A stretch of 64,000 bases of DNA. It comes from Mesobacillus maritimus. Lineage in GTDB: Bacteria; Bacillota; Bacilli; Bacillales; Cytobacillaceae. Below are positions 46,301 to 53,954 of this stretch, in pieces. Where the stretch lies: NCBI RefSeq assembly GCF_019749255.1, contig NZ_JACWFH010000015.1, positions 30,665 to 94,664 of the forward strand. Reading direction: 5' to 3'. Every line of letters starts with the position of its first letter. Within the stretch, counting starts at the first letter, position 1. Position numbers and translations under genes: made by a program. The notes beneath the pieces were generated by a model that was given only the letters and a program-made list of their open reading frames with translations, did not search any database and was not told the origin of the DNA.

Positions 46301-46562
46301 CTGTCCAATTTGGATCTGCGGAGATATGTAGTATTTGGGCAAAGCTCTTTCTGTCTAAATTCACTTCACGCAGTTTAGCATCTAATGCATAATCTTTTAG
46401 TAATGCTTTATCTTTCCAATCATCAGTTAGGTGTTTGATTTCTTCGGCCGTTAAGCCGATATCCTCATTTTTTAGGATAATAGTTGCTCTCTCTTCTAAT
46501 GAAAGGGCCTTTAACAGTCTTTTAGATAGAAGAGGTGGTTTGATATTTTGATCTACCGTCAT
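43377..46562 (-). CDS. lanM: Class II lanthionine synthetase LanM
   Basis: A 1061-aa bifunctional enzyme that dehydrates Ser/Thr in the precursor cores and joins them to Cys to form (methyl)lanthionine rings. The N-terminal dehydratase has kinase-like motifs (LEILYKPKSLSLSHDFGKLL, RGTDFHSENLIAKGEYPILI followed by DLETLFHP). The C-terminal LanC-like cyclase carries CLGGLSHGTSGIAWSL and zinc ligands Cys930 (WCHGATGIG), Cys975 and His976 (CLCHGDLGN). GGAGA precedes the ATG. It follows the two precursor genes in one transcript after an attenuating hairpin. The length is close to CylM (about 990 aa). Confidence 0.97.
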   Translation of the reverse strand: MTVDQNIKPPLLSKRLLKALSLEERATIILKNEDIGLTAEEIKHLTDDWKDKALLKDYALDAKLREVNLDRKSFAQILHISADPNWTEHFEVIEQQQPHWMKLIDEAFTLNRDHLVKDSEDLNLSFAYRPFLLWARFKLEQYYQDHPILEELVNWDKLLPSLMYNLASGLTQVGARTFVLEMHVCKKMNELHGDTPEDRLQFYIREKLLNPDYLEFIYSEYPVLAKVVMTKTDYFITNTIEALDRFLSDWSLLGEKLHIREHVLEKITAELGDSHQKGKSVMKFKFTDDLEILYKPKSLSLSHDFGKLLDWFNKKGFEPKLQSYSIISREEYAWEEKIEYVGCETEKEIENYYYRLGGLLAVLYLVRGTDFHSENLIAKGEYPILIDLETLFHPISKMNFEPSADLAAKEKIHNSVLGTALLPHLSFRRGDGKGIDLSGVSSTDKEMPIPILQVEDYGTDNMRFVRKPITSKESDQNVPKLNDKVVEASDYTEQIVAGFEAICDIVMKNKAELIKEEGVLSAFKEDTVRVIIRPTQFYGDFISESSHPDYLTDWLDREKLLDRLWFTNLDQRTIPLEIKDIMHNDIPVFFTTTDSVDLVSSTGERVPNFYEQSSYRNVIGRVENLSLFTIEEQIGWIKASLLSNKKEDKYQIKTKEEIMSEQSFDRELFIQEAEKIGDLLLEQAIYGEKNDATWISLETNYYGQWHVSPLDTSLYNGIGGITLFLSYLSNITQKEAYKDLADKSLESILYTPAYSSDFFSAYFGKAADIHVLSHYLSLFGKNNRVENVVNNRIDLLSDHIKNNSHFDLLGGSAGIIQVLLNAHEQFGSTKALQAAQKYGQHLLEHKVQMNNGYGWPDTNSNTCLGGLSHGTSGIAWSLLRLYEATKQEEYLETALQAIAYDRSLYNHNHNNWEDLREGDMKVQEHSAAWCHGATGIGLSRLQYMNSIHDPMIKEEIDRAISAVEEVGMGRSHCLCHGDLGNSELFLSAGLKFKDQKLINFAQAIGSNVIKEKNENGKYSTGVSNKIELPGMFLGLSGIGYQLLRLVDPVSIPSILTLEPKK

Positions 46563-46622
46563 AATAAATCTCCTTTATTGATTAAATAGGTGTATCATAT
46601 GACTCGTCTTCGTAATAAAAAA

Positions 46623-46661
46623 ATAAAACATCATAATGTAGGGTACATTATGATGTTTTAT
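46623..46661 (-). terminator. Attenuator between precursor genes and lanM
   Basis: An 18-base perfect stem (ATAAAACATCATAATGTA and complement) with a 3-base loop, followed on the minus strand by a long T-rich tract. It lies between the small precursor stop and lanM. It should stop most transcripts, giving many precursor messages and few enzyme messages. Confidence 0.85.
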
Positions 46662-46677
46662 TATCAACAATTAAAAA

Positions 46678-46884
46678 TTAGTTACCACTGCCACAACCGA
46701 ATAATTTAGTCATGCCAACCCCGAAAAGAATACCACCGGTAAAAGGAACTACTGTAGGGGTAGCCTCAGGTTGAACATCCCCAGCACCACTTACTCTTTC
46801 TAACTCTTCTCTAGTAAGAGTATGCATTTTTTCACCCGCAGGTTGAGACTTATTTAATGATTGTAGAACTTCAGAACGATTCAT
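46678..46884 (-). CDS. Lanthipeptide precursor, small-subunit (CylLS-like)
   Basis: A 68-aa precursor. The leader (1-34) shares M-x-R-x-E-x-LQS-x-N and PAG with the other precursor and ends VSGA, a double-glycine-type site for the C39 transporter. GDVQPE (35-40) matches the GDVQAE hexapeptide that CylA removes in cytolysin. The core (41-68) is ATPTVVPFTGG, then ILFGVGMTKLFGCGSGN. It has one Cys (64); the most likely ring joins Thr59 to Cys64. CylLS has a Cys near the start (TTPAC) that is missing here, and the core ends with GSGN after the ring instead of at Cys. Strong AGGAGGT site. Confidence 0.9.
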   Translation of the reverse strand: MNRSEVLQSLNKSQPAGEKMHTLTREELERVSGAGDVQPEATPTVVPFTGGILFGVGMTKLFGCGSGN

Positions 46885-46905
46885 ATTCTTACCTCCTTTT
46901 AATGT

Positions 46906-47139
46906 TTAGCATTTCCAAACAGATAGACCTACACCTACAACTGCACCTGCAGCATATGCACACGAAACTGAACTTTGTACACCATAGTATGCAACTGCGA
47001 AACAAGGGAACGTTGTTGTTTCACCTTGTACATCCCCACTTCCAATAACCTTTTTTAACTCCTCATTTGAGATTTCCATCATAGATGGACCTGCTGGGCT
47101 GTTTCCATTCATAGATTGTAGAATTTCATTTCTAGACAT
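46906..47139 (-). CDS. Lanthipeptide precursor, large-subunit (CylLL-like)
   Basis: A 77-aa precursor, first gene of the minus-strand operon. Leader 1-34 ends VIGS; GDVQGE (35-40) is the second-step hexapeptide; the core is 41-77. Three rings are predicted with the same spacings as CylLL: Thr42-Cys46 (TTFPC), Ser56-Cys60 (SSVSC) and Ser73-Cys77 (SVWKC). The first two fit the Ser/Thr-Ser/Thr-X-X-Cys pattern that gives LL-stereochemistry in cytolysin. The interior is hydrophobic (FAVAYYGV, AYAAGAVVGVGL). GAGGAGGAG precedes the ATG. The core of 37 aa is one residue shorter than CylLL. Confidence 0.95.
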   Translation of the reverse strand: MSRNEILQSMNGNSPAGPSMMEISNEELKKVIGSGDVQGETTTFPCFAVAYYGVQSSVSCAYAAGAVVGVGLSVWKC

Positions 47140-47174
47140 GTGTTTCTCCTCCTCGAAATAATAGTTTTTGTATG

Positions 47175-47302
47175 AAGTACTTATGTACCAATACTTTTAC
47201 AGGATATAATAGCCCGGAAAATAAAAACAAGTGAAAATTGTTAAAAAAGTCTTAATTATGCAAAAATGGTAAAAAAGTACCTTTATAGGACGAAAGTACC
47301 TT
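47175..47302. promoter_or_regulatory. Candidate CylR2-type operators in the divergent promoter region
   Basis: The 257-base gap between the precursor and transporter genes holds three related motifs: AAGTACTTATGTACC (47175-47189) and two direct copies of AAGTACCTT (47275-47283 and 47294-47302, 19-base period). On the minus strand TTGTTT, 16 bases and TATATC (47230 to 47203) form a plausible promoter, so the first motif would lie at about +7 to +21 of the precursor transcript. A repressor there could control both directions. Confidence 0.45.
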
Positions 47303-47396
47303 AATTGATAATATTTGTAAATAACGGTTGATTTTTATTTGATAGGCTTATAACCTGATAATTGATTGAAAAAGAACAAAGAAGGGACTTTCTATC

Positions 47397-49538
47397 ATGA
47401 AAATTAATGTGCCATATATTGAACAGATGGAGCATAGCGAGTGTGGATTAGCTTGCGTCACGATGGTCTTAAATTACTATAAGCATCATGTTTCATTAAA
47501 TGAATTGAGAGATGAATTTGGTCTGCCAAAAGGCGGAGGTTCTTTCTATCATTTATTGTTAATGGGTGAAAAGAAGGGTCTCGAAGGCAAAGGATATAAT
47601 ACTGATGCAGAATCGTTGAAACAATTACCCTTACCATTGATTCTACATTGGGAGAACAAGCATTTTGTCGTACTTGAAGGGATTAGGGGGAATACATTTT
47701 ATGTGGTGAACCCAGCTTCTGGTAAAAGAGCCTATAAGATTGATGAATTTAAGCAGTATTTTTCGGGGAGGGTTCTTTCGCTGACGCCTTCACCAGCGTT
47801 CAATAAAAAGAATAAAAGTTCGAATTTTCCGTTTTTTATAGACATCATGAAAAAGCAAAAAAAGTTATTACTATACATCCTTCTTATTACAATGATTTTG
47901 CAGGCAATTGCCATATCGATTCCTCTCCTTACTAGATGGTTCACTGATCATGTTTTGTTGGTAGAAGAGCTCACGTCCCTAAAGACCATAGGGATTGTAA
48001 TATCTGCTATTTTTATTCTCAATTTACTATTATCTGGTATAAGAGGGGTTGTAATCGCTAAAATCCAAACGAAGATGGATTCTGATATGATGTCTGTTTT
48101 TATTGACAAACTATTACATTTGCCTTACAAATTCTTCGAAAGTCGTTCCAGTGGAGACCTGATTTTTCGATCTAATTTAAATACATTTATTAGGCAAATA
48201 CTTTCAACGAATACAGTCACTTTTTTAATTGACATGCTCCTTCTTGTTACCTACTCATCTATTATGTTCTATTACTCTGTACAAATGAGCATCATAGTCT
48301 TTACCGTTGGAGCTGCTTTGCTTATGATCCTTTTAATACACACAAGGATTTTAAAAAATTTATCTGACAAACAGGTAACAGAACAAGCTGAGGTTCAAGG
48401 GTATTTAGCTGAGAATATTTATGGAATATCCGATGTGAAAATGCTAGGTTTAGAGTCTTTAGTTTTTGAAAATTGGAAAACTAAGTTCCACAACCAGTTG
48501 CAGACGACTGAAAAAAGAAGTATCTGGACTTCTTCTATCCATGCGTTCTCGACTTCAGTACAATTTATTCTACCTCTTTTTGTTCTTTGGGTTGGAGCCC
48601 ACTACCTCCTTCAAGGACAGTTTTCATTAGGTACCTTAATTGCATTTAGTACAATGTCAACCGCTTTTATTGCACCAATTATTTCGATTAGTTCGATGTA
48701 CACAGATTTTATTAATTTAAGTTCATACATCCAGAGATTAATGGACGTAATTAAATCAAAACCAGAACAAGAAAATTATTTATCTGAAGGCGAAATAAGT
48801 GGAGAATTAACGGTGAAAAATCTATCATTCTCTTATGATTCGTTTAGCGGAAAAGTGTTAGATGATATTTCTTTTGATGTGAAAAAAGGTGAAAAAGTGG
48901 CGATTGTGGGCCAATCAGGCTCCGGGAAAAGTACATTGGCCAGAATTCTCCTAGGATTATATCAACCGACTGAAGGTCACGTTTATTATGACGGCATTGA
49001 TTTGCAAAACTATAACCTCAAGATGTTCCGCAAGCAGATTGGAGCAGTTTTACAAGAATCTCGCTTATTCAATGATACGATATTTGAAAATATTATTATG
49101 AGCAATATTGAAAATGGAATGAATATTGAGGATGCCTTAAAAAAATCAGAAATGGTTGATGTTGTGAATCAACAACCACTAGGGATTTTCACTAAAGTAT
49201 CTGAAGGCGGCGCAAACTTGTCAGGTGGCCAAAGACAAAGGTTAATTTTAGCAAGAGCATTGGTGAAGAAACCTAAAATGCTAGTTTTGGATGAAGCAAC
49301 AAGTTCGCTAGATACTTTAACCGAGAAAAAAATAGATGACCATTTATCGAGCCTTTCTAATACGAGAATCATCATTGCACATAGACTTAGCACGATACAG
49401 AATGCTGATAAAATTATCGTATTAAGCGAAGGGAGGGTTGTTGAAGTAGGAGATCATTTTCAACTCCTAAATAAAAAAGGACTGTACTACCAGCTATATC
49501 ATACTCAAGAAAGTAGTTTAGAAGAAGCATTATCATAA
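47397..49538 (+). CDS. lanT: Lanthipeptide ABC transporter with C39 peptidase (LanT/CylB-like)
   Basis: A 713-aa exporter that cuts the leader after the double-glycine-type site and moves the peptide out. The C39 peptidase domain (1-125) has catalytic Cys16 (SECGLACVTM) and His89 (NKHFVVLEG); the third triad position is Asn105 (VNPASG) where Asp is usual. Six membrane helices (about 155-425) follow. The ATPase has Walker A VGQSGSGKSTL, signature LSGGQRQRLILARAL, Walker B MLVLDEATSSLD and the His switch in IIAHRLST. It is transcribed away from the precursors and overlaps the reading frame leading into lanP. Confidence 0.95.
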   Translation: MKINVPYIEQMEHSECGLACVTMVLNYYKHHVSLNELRDEFGLPKGGGSFYHLLLMGEKKGLEGKGYNTDAESLKQLPLPLILHWENKHFVVLEGIRGNTFYVVNPASGKRAYKIDEFKQYFSGRVLSLTPSPAFNKKNKSSNFPFFIDIMKKQKKLLLYILLITMILQAIAISIPLLTRWFTDHVLLVEELTSLKTIGIVISAIFILNLLLSGIRGVVIAKIQTKMDSDMMSVFIDKLLHLPYKFFESRSSGDLIFRSNLNTFIRQILSTNTVTFLIDMLLLVTYSSIMFYYSVQMSIIVFTVGAALLMILLIHTRILKNLSDKQVTEQAEVQGYLAENIYGISDVKMLGLESLVFENWKTKFHNQLQTTEKRSIWTSSIHAFSTSVQFILPLFVLWVGAHYLLQGQFSLGTLIAFSTMSTAFIAPIISISSMYTDFINLSSYIQRLMDVIKSKPEQENYLSEGEISGELTVKNLSFSYDSFSGKVLDDISFDVKKGEKVAIVGQSGSGKSTLARILLGLYQPTEGHVYYDGIDLQNYNLKMFRKQIGAVLQESRLFNDTIFENIIMSNIENGMNIEDALKKSEMVDVVNQQPLGIFTKVSEGGANLSGGQRQRLILARALVKKPKMLVLDEATSSLDTLTEKKIDDHLSSLSNTRIIIAHRLSTIQNADKIIVLSEGRVVEVGDHFQLLNKKGLYYQLYHTQESSLEEALS

Positions 49539-49555
49539 TGGTTGGAGGAAGAATA

Positions 49556-50959
49556 ATGAACTTGAAAAAACAAAATCTACTAATCACGGTTTTATTCGCT
49601 GCGTTTTTATGTTTGTGTGTTCCTGGCATTGCCTTTGGGGAAACGGATGAAAATCACGATACCTATACTTTTATTCTGAAAAATAATAACCAGTTGAACA
49701 ATGTTGTCCGAACGATCAATAACCTGTATCCAGAGTTACAAGTAGAAACTATTTCAGAAGTAGGTATTGTGTCCATTCAGTTAGATAATGAAGAAGATCG
49801 AGACCAGATCATTCTTACCATTTCTAATAAAATTCGTAACTCTGTAGATGAAATGGGGGAAATGCCAGAGGCAGCTTTACCTGCTGAACCGATTGACCCT
49901 ATATCTATTGATGCAATACCTAACTCATCAATTAATCTAGAACCATCAAACAAAAGCGCGATTCAAAAAAATGAAATTCAATTTCATGAGCTAGACTCCT
50001 CTTATTTCTCGCCTTTAAATTGGTATTTAGAAGATGTGACCAATCATTTTCAGACGAAAGACATCCAGAAGGGGGATAAATCTAGAATTGCACTGATTGA
50101 TAGTGGAATTGACGTACACCACCCATTATTGTCACACAATATTGATTTAAAGAACGCTAAAAACTATATTGATGTAGAAAAAGGTGTGCAGGATGATTCG
50201 GGGCACGGAACTCAAGTCGCTGGTATTCTTACAACACTTGCTCCCGAGAGTTTAATTACTCCTTATAAAGTAATAGACGAAACAGGAGGAGATTCAATTT
50301 GGGTAATTCAAGCAATTATTGATGCGGCTAAAGACGGTAATGATGTTATTAATTTAAGCATCGGTACATACCTGTCGAAATCAGTTGATGAAGAGAAAGT
50401 CTTAGTAAAAGCATATGATCGAGCAATTAAATATGCAAAAAAAGAAGGAGCACTTGTTGTTGCTTCAGCTGGGAACAGTTCTTTGAATTTAGACGATTTA
50501 AAAGATAGCAGAGAGTTTCATTTGCCAGGCGGATCTCAACATGTTATTACTGTTTCAAGTAATACTAAACAAAATACACTTGCTACTTACTCAAACTTCG
50601 GAAAACAAATCGATTTCTCTGCCCCTGGTGGAGATTTAGGTCCAAATTTCGATTTAGCGGATATGATTATTACAACTTATCCAATTAATCAACCTAACAC
50701 GATGTTAGATCAAATGATTGGACTTCCTCAAGGTTATACGCTAAGCATGGGAACAAGTTTAGCCACACCACAAGTGAGTGCAGGGGCATCTCTTATTATT
50801 TCAGAATATCGAACTCGTTACAGAAAAGATCTAAATATGAATAAAGTGAAGAAATATTTAAAAGATGGTAGTACCCCTCTAACGAATAAAAAGAAAGATA
50901 TCTATTTCGGTCATGGGAAAATCAATATCTATCAATCTCTCCAAAAAATGAAGAAGTAA
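49556..50959 (+). CDS. lanP: Secreted subtilase LanP (CylA-like) activating protease
   Basis: A 467-aa S8 serine protease with a signal peptide (residues 1-28) and an acidic propeptide to about residue 155. The triad is complete: Asp182 (LIDSGIDVHH), His217 (DSGHGTQVAG), Ser401 (GTSLATPQ), with oxyanion Asn307 (AGNSS). By analogy to CylA it removes GDVQxE from both exported peptides outside the cell. I choose ATG 49556 with GGAGGA 6 bases upstream; an ATG at 49538 overlaps the lanT stop and lacks a site. No cell-wall anchor is visible. Confidence 0.93.
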   Translation: MNLKKQNLLITVLFAAFLCLCVPGIAFGETDENHDTYTFILKNNNQLNNVVRTINNLYPELQVETISEVGIVSIQLDNEEDRDQIILTISNKIRNSVDEMGEMPEAALPAEPIDPISIDAIPNSSINLEPSNKSAIQKNEIQFHELDSSYFSPLNWYLEDVTNHFQTKDIQKGDKSRIALIDSGIDVHHPLLSHNIDLKNAKNYIDVEKGVQDDSGHGTQVAGILTTLAPESLITPYKVIDETGGDSIWVIQAIIDAAKDGNDVINLSIGTYLSKSVDEEKVLVKAYDRAIKYAKKEGALVVASAGNSSLNLDDLKDSREFHLPGGSQHVITVSSNTKQNTLATYSNFGKQIDFSAPGGDLGPNFDLADMIITTYPINQPNTMLDQMIGLPQGYTLSMGTSLATPQVSAGASLIISEYRTRYRKDLNMNKVKKYLKDGSTPLTNKKKDIYFGHGKINIYQSLQKMKK

Positions 50960-50976
50960 TAATAAATAGGGTGATG

Positions 50977-51019
50977 AGAATCCAATTTGAACTTTTGAGT
51001 TCATTATGGATTCTTTTTA
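50977..51019 (+). terminator. Terminator after lanP
   Basis: AGAATCCA pairs with TGGATTCT, with inner GAAC/GTTC pairing, then TTTTT. Confidence 0.8.
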
Positions 51020-51244
51020 TTTATCGGGTCTATCTTTTTTATGAACCTCTCTGGCATAAAAAAACTTCTTGCCTTCTTTTTTGATTACACTCTAATTCAA
51101 TTTAAAAGAAAGTGTGTTTCTTCTATTAATAAAGAGGTTCTCTTGATTATTCACCTTTGGGATTTTTTTTTGTTCTCAGTAATTAGGTACTGCCATTAAG
51201 GTATACAAACCCTAATTTGGTGAAATTAAACAAAGGCGAACAGT

Positions 51245-51274
51245 TTGATAAAAAGTGCTAAACCATGGTATAAG
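51245..51274 (+). promoter_or_regulatory. Promoter before dus
   Basis: TTGATA, 18-base spacer, TATAAG. The -10 region is part of the 23-base sequence shared exactly with the promoter at 16294-16322. Confidence 0.6.
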
Positions 51275-51282
51275 TGTAAAAG

Positions 51283-51311
51283 AAGCAGAGACATTCTGCT
51301 TTTTTAATTTT
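51283..51311 (+). terminator. Early terminator in the dus leader
   Basis: AAGCAGA pairs with TCTGCTT around GACAT and runs into TTTTTAATTTT, about 10 bases after the expected transcription start and 38 bases before dus. It may attenuate dus. Confidence 0.6.
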
Positions 51312-51348
51312 GGGATAAAGTATTTGCTTAATCCCATTATGAGAGGAT

Positions 51349-52320
51349 TTGAATACGGAGATGACTGAAAATTTTTGGCGTGAATTACCACGACCATTCT
51401 TTATACTAGCACCAATGGAAGATGTAACGGATGTTGTTTTTCGCCATGTTGTGAGCGAAGCGGCCAGACCGGATGTGTTTTTTACAGAGTTTACGAACAG
51501 TGATAGTTATTGTCACCCTGACGGCATTCAAAGTGTGCGTGGGCGTTTGACTTTTACTGAGGATGAACAACCCATTGTCGCACATATTTGGGGGGACAAG
51601 CCTGAAAACTTCCAACAAATGAGTATTGGGATGGCGAAACTAGGATTTCGCGGGATTGATATTAATATGGGCTGTCCTGTACCTAATGTGACACAGAACG
51701 GCAAGGGAAGTGGTCTTATCCTGCGCCCGGATGTTGCTGCGGAATTAATTCAAGCAGCAAAAGCGGGAGGATTGCCTGTAAGTGTAAAGACTAGACTAGG
51801 TTTCACGGAGGTAGATGAATGGCGGGATTGGTTAACACACATATTTGAACAAGACATTGCGAATCTTTCCATTCATCTGCGGACAAGGAGTGAAATGAGC
51901 AAAGTCGATGCTCACTGGGAGTTAATCCCAGAGATTAAGAAACTTCGTGATGAGGTGGCACCAGATACCCTTTTAACAATCAATGGAGATATTCCTGACC
52001 GTGAAACCGGTTTGAAGCTCGCCGAGCAATATGGTGTGGATGGTGTCATGATTGGGCGTGGTATTTTCGCTAATCCATTTGCTTTTGAAAAAGAGAAGAC
52101 GGAGCACAGCAGTAAGGAATTGCTTGATCTCTTAAGACTGCACTTGGATCTCCATGATCAATATGAGCTACGTTCGTACAAGGCACTCCATCGCTTTTTT
52201 AAGATTTATGTAAAAGGATTTCGAGGAGCAAGTGAATTAAGAAACCAATTAATGAACACAGAGTCATCTGATGAAGCCCGGGCCTTGCTCGATCACTTTA
52301 TGTCAAAGAATATTGATTGA
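51349..52320 (+). CDS. dus: tRNA-dihydrouridine synthase family protein
   Basis: FMN- and NADPH-dependent enzyme that reduces uridine to dihydrouridine in tRNA. The TIM barrel shows [49 protein letters not shown] with the catalytic Cys, [21 protein letters not shown] and [13 protein letters not shown]. At about 320 aa it is normal length. The start is uncertain: TTG 51349 has GAGAGGA only 1 base away, and ATG 51361 has it 13 bases away, with GGAG immediately upstream. It is preceded by a promoter and early hairpin. The target uridine cannot be assigned. Confidence 0.9.
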   Translation: MNTEMTENFWRELPRPFFILAPMEDVTDVVFRHVVSEAARPDVFFTEFTNSDSYCHPDGIQSVRGRLTFTEDEQPIVAHIWGDKPENFQQMSIGMAKLGFRGIDINMGCPVPNVTQNGKGSGLILRPDVAAELIQAAKAGGLPVSVKTRLGFTEVDEWRDWLTHIFEQDIANLSIHLRTRSEMSKVDAHWELIPEIKKLRDEVAPDTLLTINGDIPDRETGLKLAEQYGVDGVMIGRGIFANPFAFEKEKTEHSSKELLDLLRLHLDLHDQYELRSYKALHRFFKIYVKGFRGASELRNQLMNTESSDEARALLDHFMSKNID

Positions 52321-52421
52321 GTTTATTCATATTATATTTCATACTTCTGAATAGTTGAAAAAAGTATTTTCATTTGCCAAGATTTGTATTACAATGAATG
52401 AGACAAATTCATAATTCGTTT

Positions 52422-52513
52422 CGCACTAGGGGAGCTGTAAGGCTGAGAAGTAGGTGAGATTCCTACTGACCCTCATGACCAGAACTAGGTAATGCTAGCG
52501 TTGGGAAGTGTAA
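52422..52513 (+). promoter_or_regulatory. TPP riboswitch before ykoFEDC
   Basis: Complete THI-box: CACTAGGGGAGC, GGCTGAGAAG, an extended P3 arm (TAGGTGAGATTCCTA), TGACCCTCATGACCAGAACTA, GGTAATGCTAGCGTTGGGAAGTG. A terminator follows 40 bases later, so thiamine pyrophosphate should switch off the transport genes. Confidence 0.95.
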
Positions 52514-52554
52514 GTGACTTCATTGTTTTTCTATATACTCTTTATATGACATTC

Positions 52555-52590
52555 ACTGCATCTCCCTATTTGGAGATGCAGTTTTTTGTT
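52555..52590 (+). terminator. Riboswitch terminator before ykoF
   Basis: ACTGCATCTCC pairs perfectly with GGAGATGCAGT around a 6-base loop, then six T. Confidence 0.92.
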
Positions 52591-52663
52591 TTTTTGGAGT
52601 GTACATACATAACCCTAACTAAGAGGCGAAACGGAAGAAAAACAAACTTAGGAGGAAAGTAGA

Positions 52664-53266
52664 ATGCAAGGTTTAAGTTGTGGAACAAGTAGAATCGTAG
52701 GGTGTCGTTTTTCCATCTATCCGATGGCAGACAATTTTGTTGAAGTGATACTGGGTGCCTTAAAAGAGGTTGATACAAGTAAGGTTTGGATGGAAACAGA
52801 TGATGTCACAACCTGTATCAGAGGACGGAGTGAGCATGTTTTTGATGTCACCAAAGCTATTTTTATTCACGCTGCTAAAACGGGTGTGCATGTTGTTTTC
52901 AATGGAACCTTTTCTGTTGGCTGTCCTGGAGATAGTGAAGGGGACAGCTATATGTCAGAGAATGATGAACGATTAAATGAAGAAGCATCCAGGAATGAAC
53001 AAGTAGAGGTAGCTACACAATTTGCACTCTATCCAATGAACAATCCAGATTATATGCAGATTATTGCTGATCAGGTAGCGGTGGCAAAGGATCACGGTAC
53101 GTTCACCAAGGGCATTCATTATGCGTCTCGTCTTGATGGGGATGCCAATGATGTGTTTAAAACGCTTGAGCAAGCCTTTGTAAATGCATCTAAAACACAT
53201 GAACGAAGCCATGTGACAATGACGGCAGCCATTTCAGCGAATAGCCCTTCAAAGAAGCATAAATAA
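52664..53266 (+). CDS. ykoF: YkoF, thiamine/HMP-binding protein
   Basis: A 200-aa cytoplasmic protein made of two tandem ferredoxin-like repeats, which binds thiamine or its hydroxymethylpyrimidine moiety. Repeat 1 starts at GCRFSIYPMADNFVEVILGA and repeat 2 at ATQFALYPMNNPDYMQIIAD; the shared F-x-x-YPM motif is clear. GGAGGAAA precedes the ATG. First gene behind the TPP riboswitch. It is related to the single-domain thiamine-binding protein at 29957. Confidence 0.93.
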   Translation: MQGLSCGTSRIVGCRFSIYPMADNFVEVILGALKEVDTSKVWMETDDVTTCIRGRSEHVFDVTKAIFIHAAKTGVHVVFNGTFSVGCPGDSEGDSYMSENDERLNEEASRNEQVEVATQFALYPMNNPDYMQIIADQVAVAKDHGTFTKGIHYASRLDGDANDVFKTLEQAFVNASKTHERSHVTMTAAISANSPSKKHK

Positions 53267-53348
53267 AGGGAACATCGATGATTGGGGAGGTCTTTCCTCC
53301 CCAATCATCGATGAGGATTTTAAAAATACGTTTAAGGAGTTCGTTAAA

Positions 53349-53954
53349 ATGACAACGAAATGGAATTTACGTGAAATTGTGCTTATGTCGATATTAGGTG
53401 TTGTATTTGCCGTTATATACTTATTCTTTTTCACCGTGGGAACAGGGCTTACCAATATCTTAACACCTTTTGGACTAGGGCAATTTGGATATGAAGTGAT
53501 CTTTGGAATTTGGTTTATTGTTTCGATTATTACGGCCTATATAATTCGTAAGCCTGGAGCCGCCCTCATCTCTGAAACGATTGCTGGGGGGATTCAAGTG
53601 TTATTAGGGTCACCGGCAGGTCCGATGTTAATTGTTTCTGCTTTTATACAAGGTCTAGGGGCTGAGGCGGCTTTTGCTGCAACAAAGTATCGAAATTATT
53701 CAAAAGGTGTGCTTGTTGCTGCGGGCATTGGGGCAGCGGTATTTAGCTTTATCTGGGGCTTGTATCATTCTGGCTATATTGCTTTATCTATCCCATTGCT
53801 TAGTTCGATGCTCGTTGTTCGTGTGATTAGTGGGGCCTTGATTGCTGGCTTATTAGGAAAGTGGATCAGTGAAAAGTTAGCAGACACTGGTGTGTTGAGA
53901 AGTTATGCGCTGGGAAAGGAGTGGCAGACAAAACGTGAGCATAAAGCATCATAA
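53349..53954 (+). CDS. ykoE: YkoE, substrate-binding membrane subunit of an ECF-type transporter
   Basis: A 201-aa integral membrane protein with about six helices, the substrate-specific component of the HMP/thiamine transporter YkoEDC. Typical features are TKWNLREIVLMSILGVVFAV, a conserved SETIAGGIQVLLGSPAGPM and VRVISGALIAGLLGKWISE. AAGGAG precedes the ATG. Its end overlaps the ATPase gene, indicating coupled translation. Confidence 0.93.
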   Translation: MTTKWNLREIVLMSILGVVFAVIYLFFFTVGTGLTNILTPFGLGQFGYEVIFGIWFIVSIITAYIIRKPGAALISETIAGGIQVLLGSPAGPMLIVSAFIQGLGAEAAFAATKYRNYSKGVLVAAGIGAAVFSFIWGLYHSGYIALSIPLLSSMLVVRVISGALIAGLLGKWISEKLADTGVLRSYALGKEWQTKREHKAS

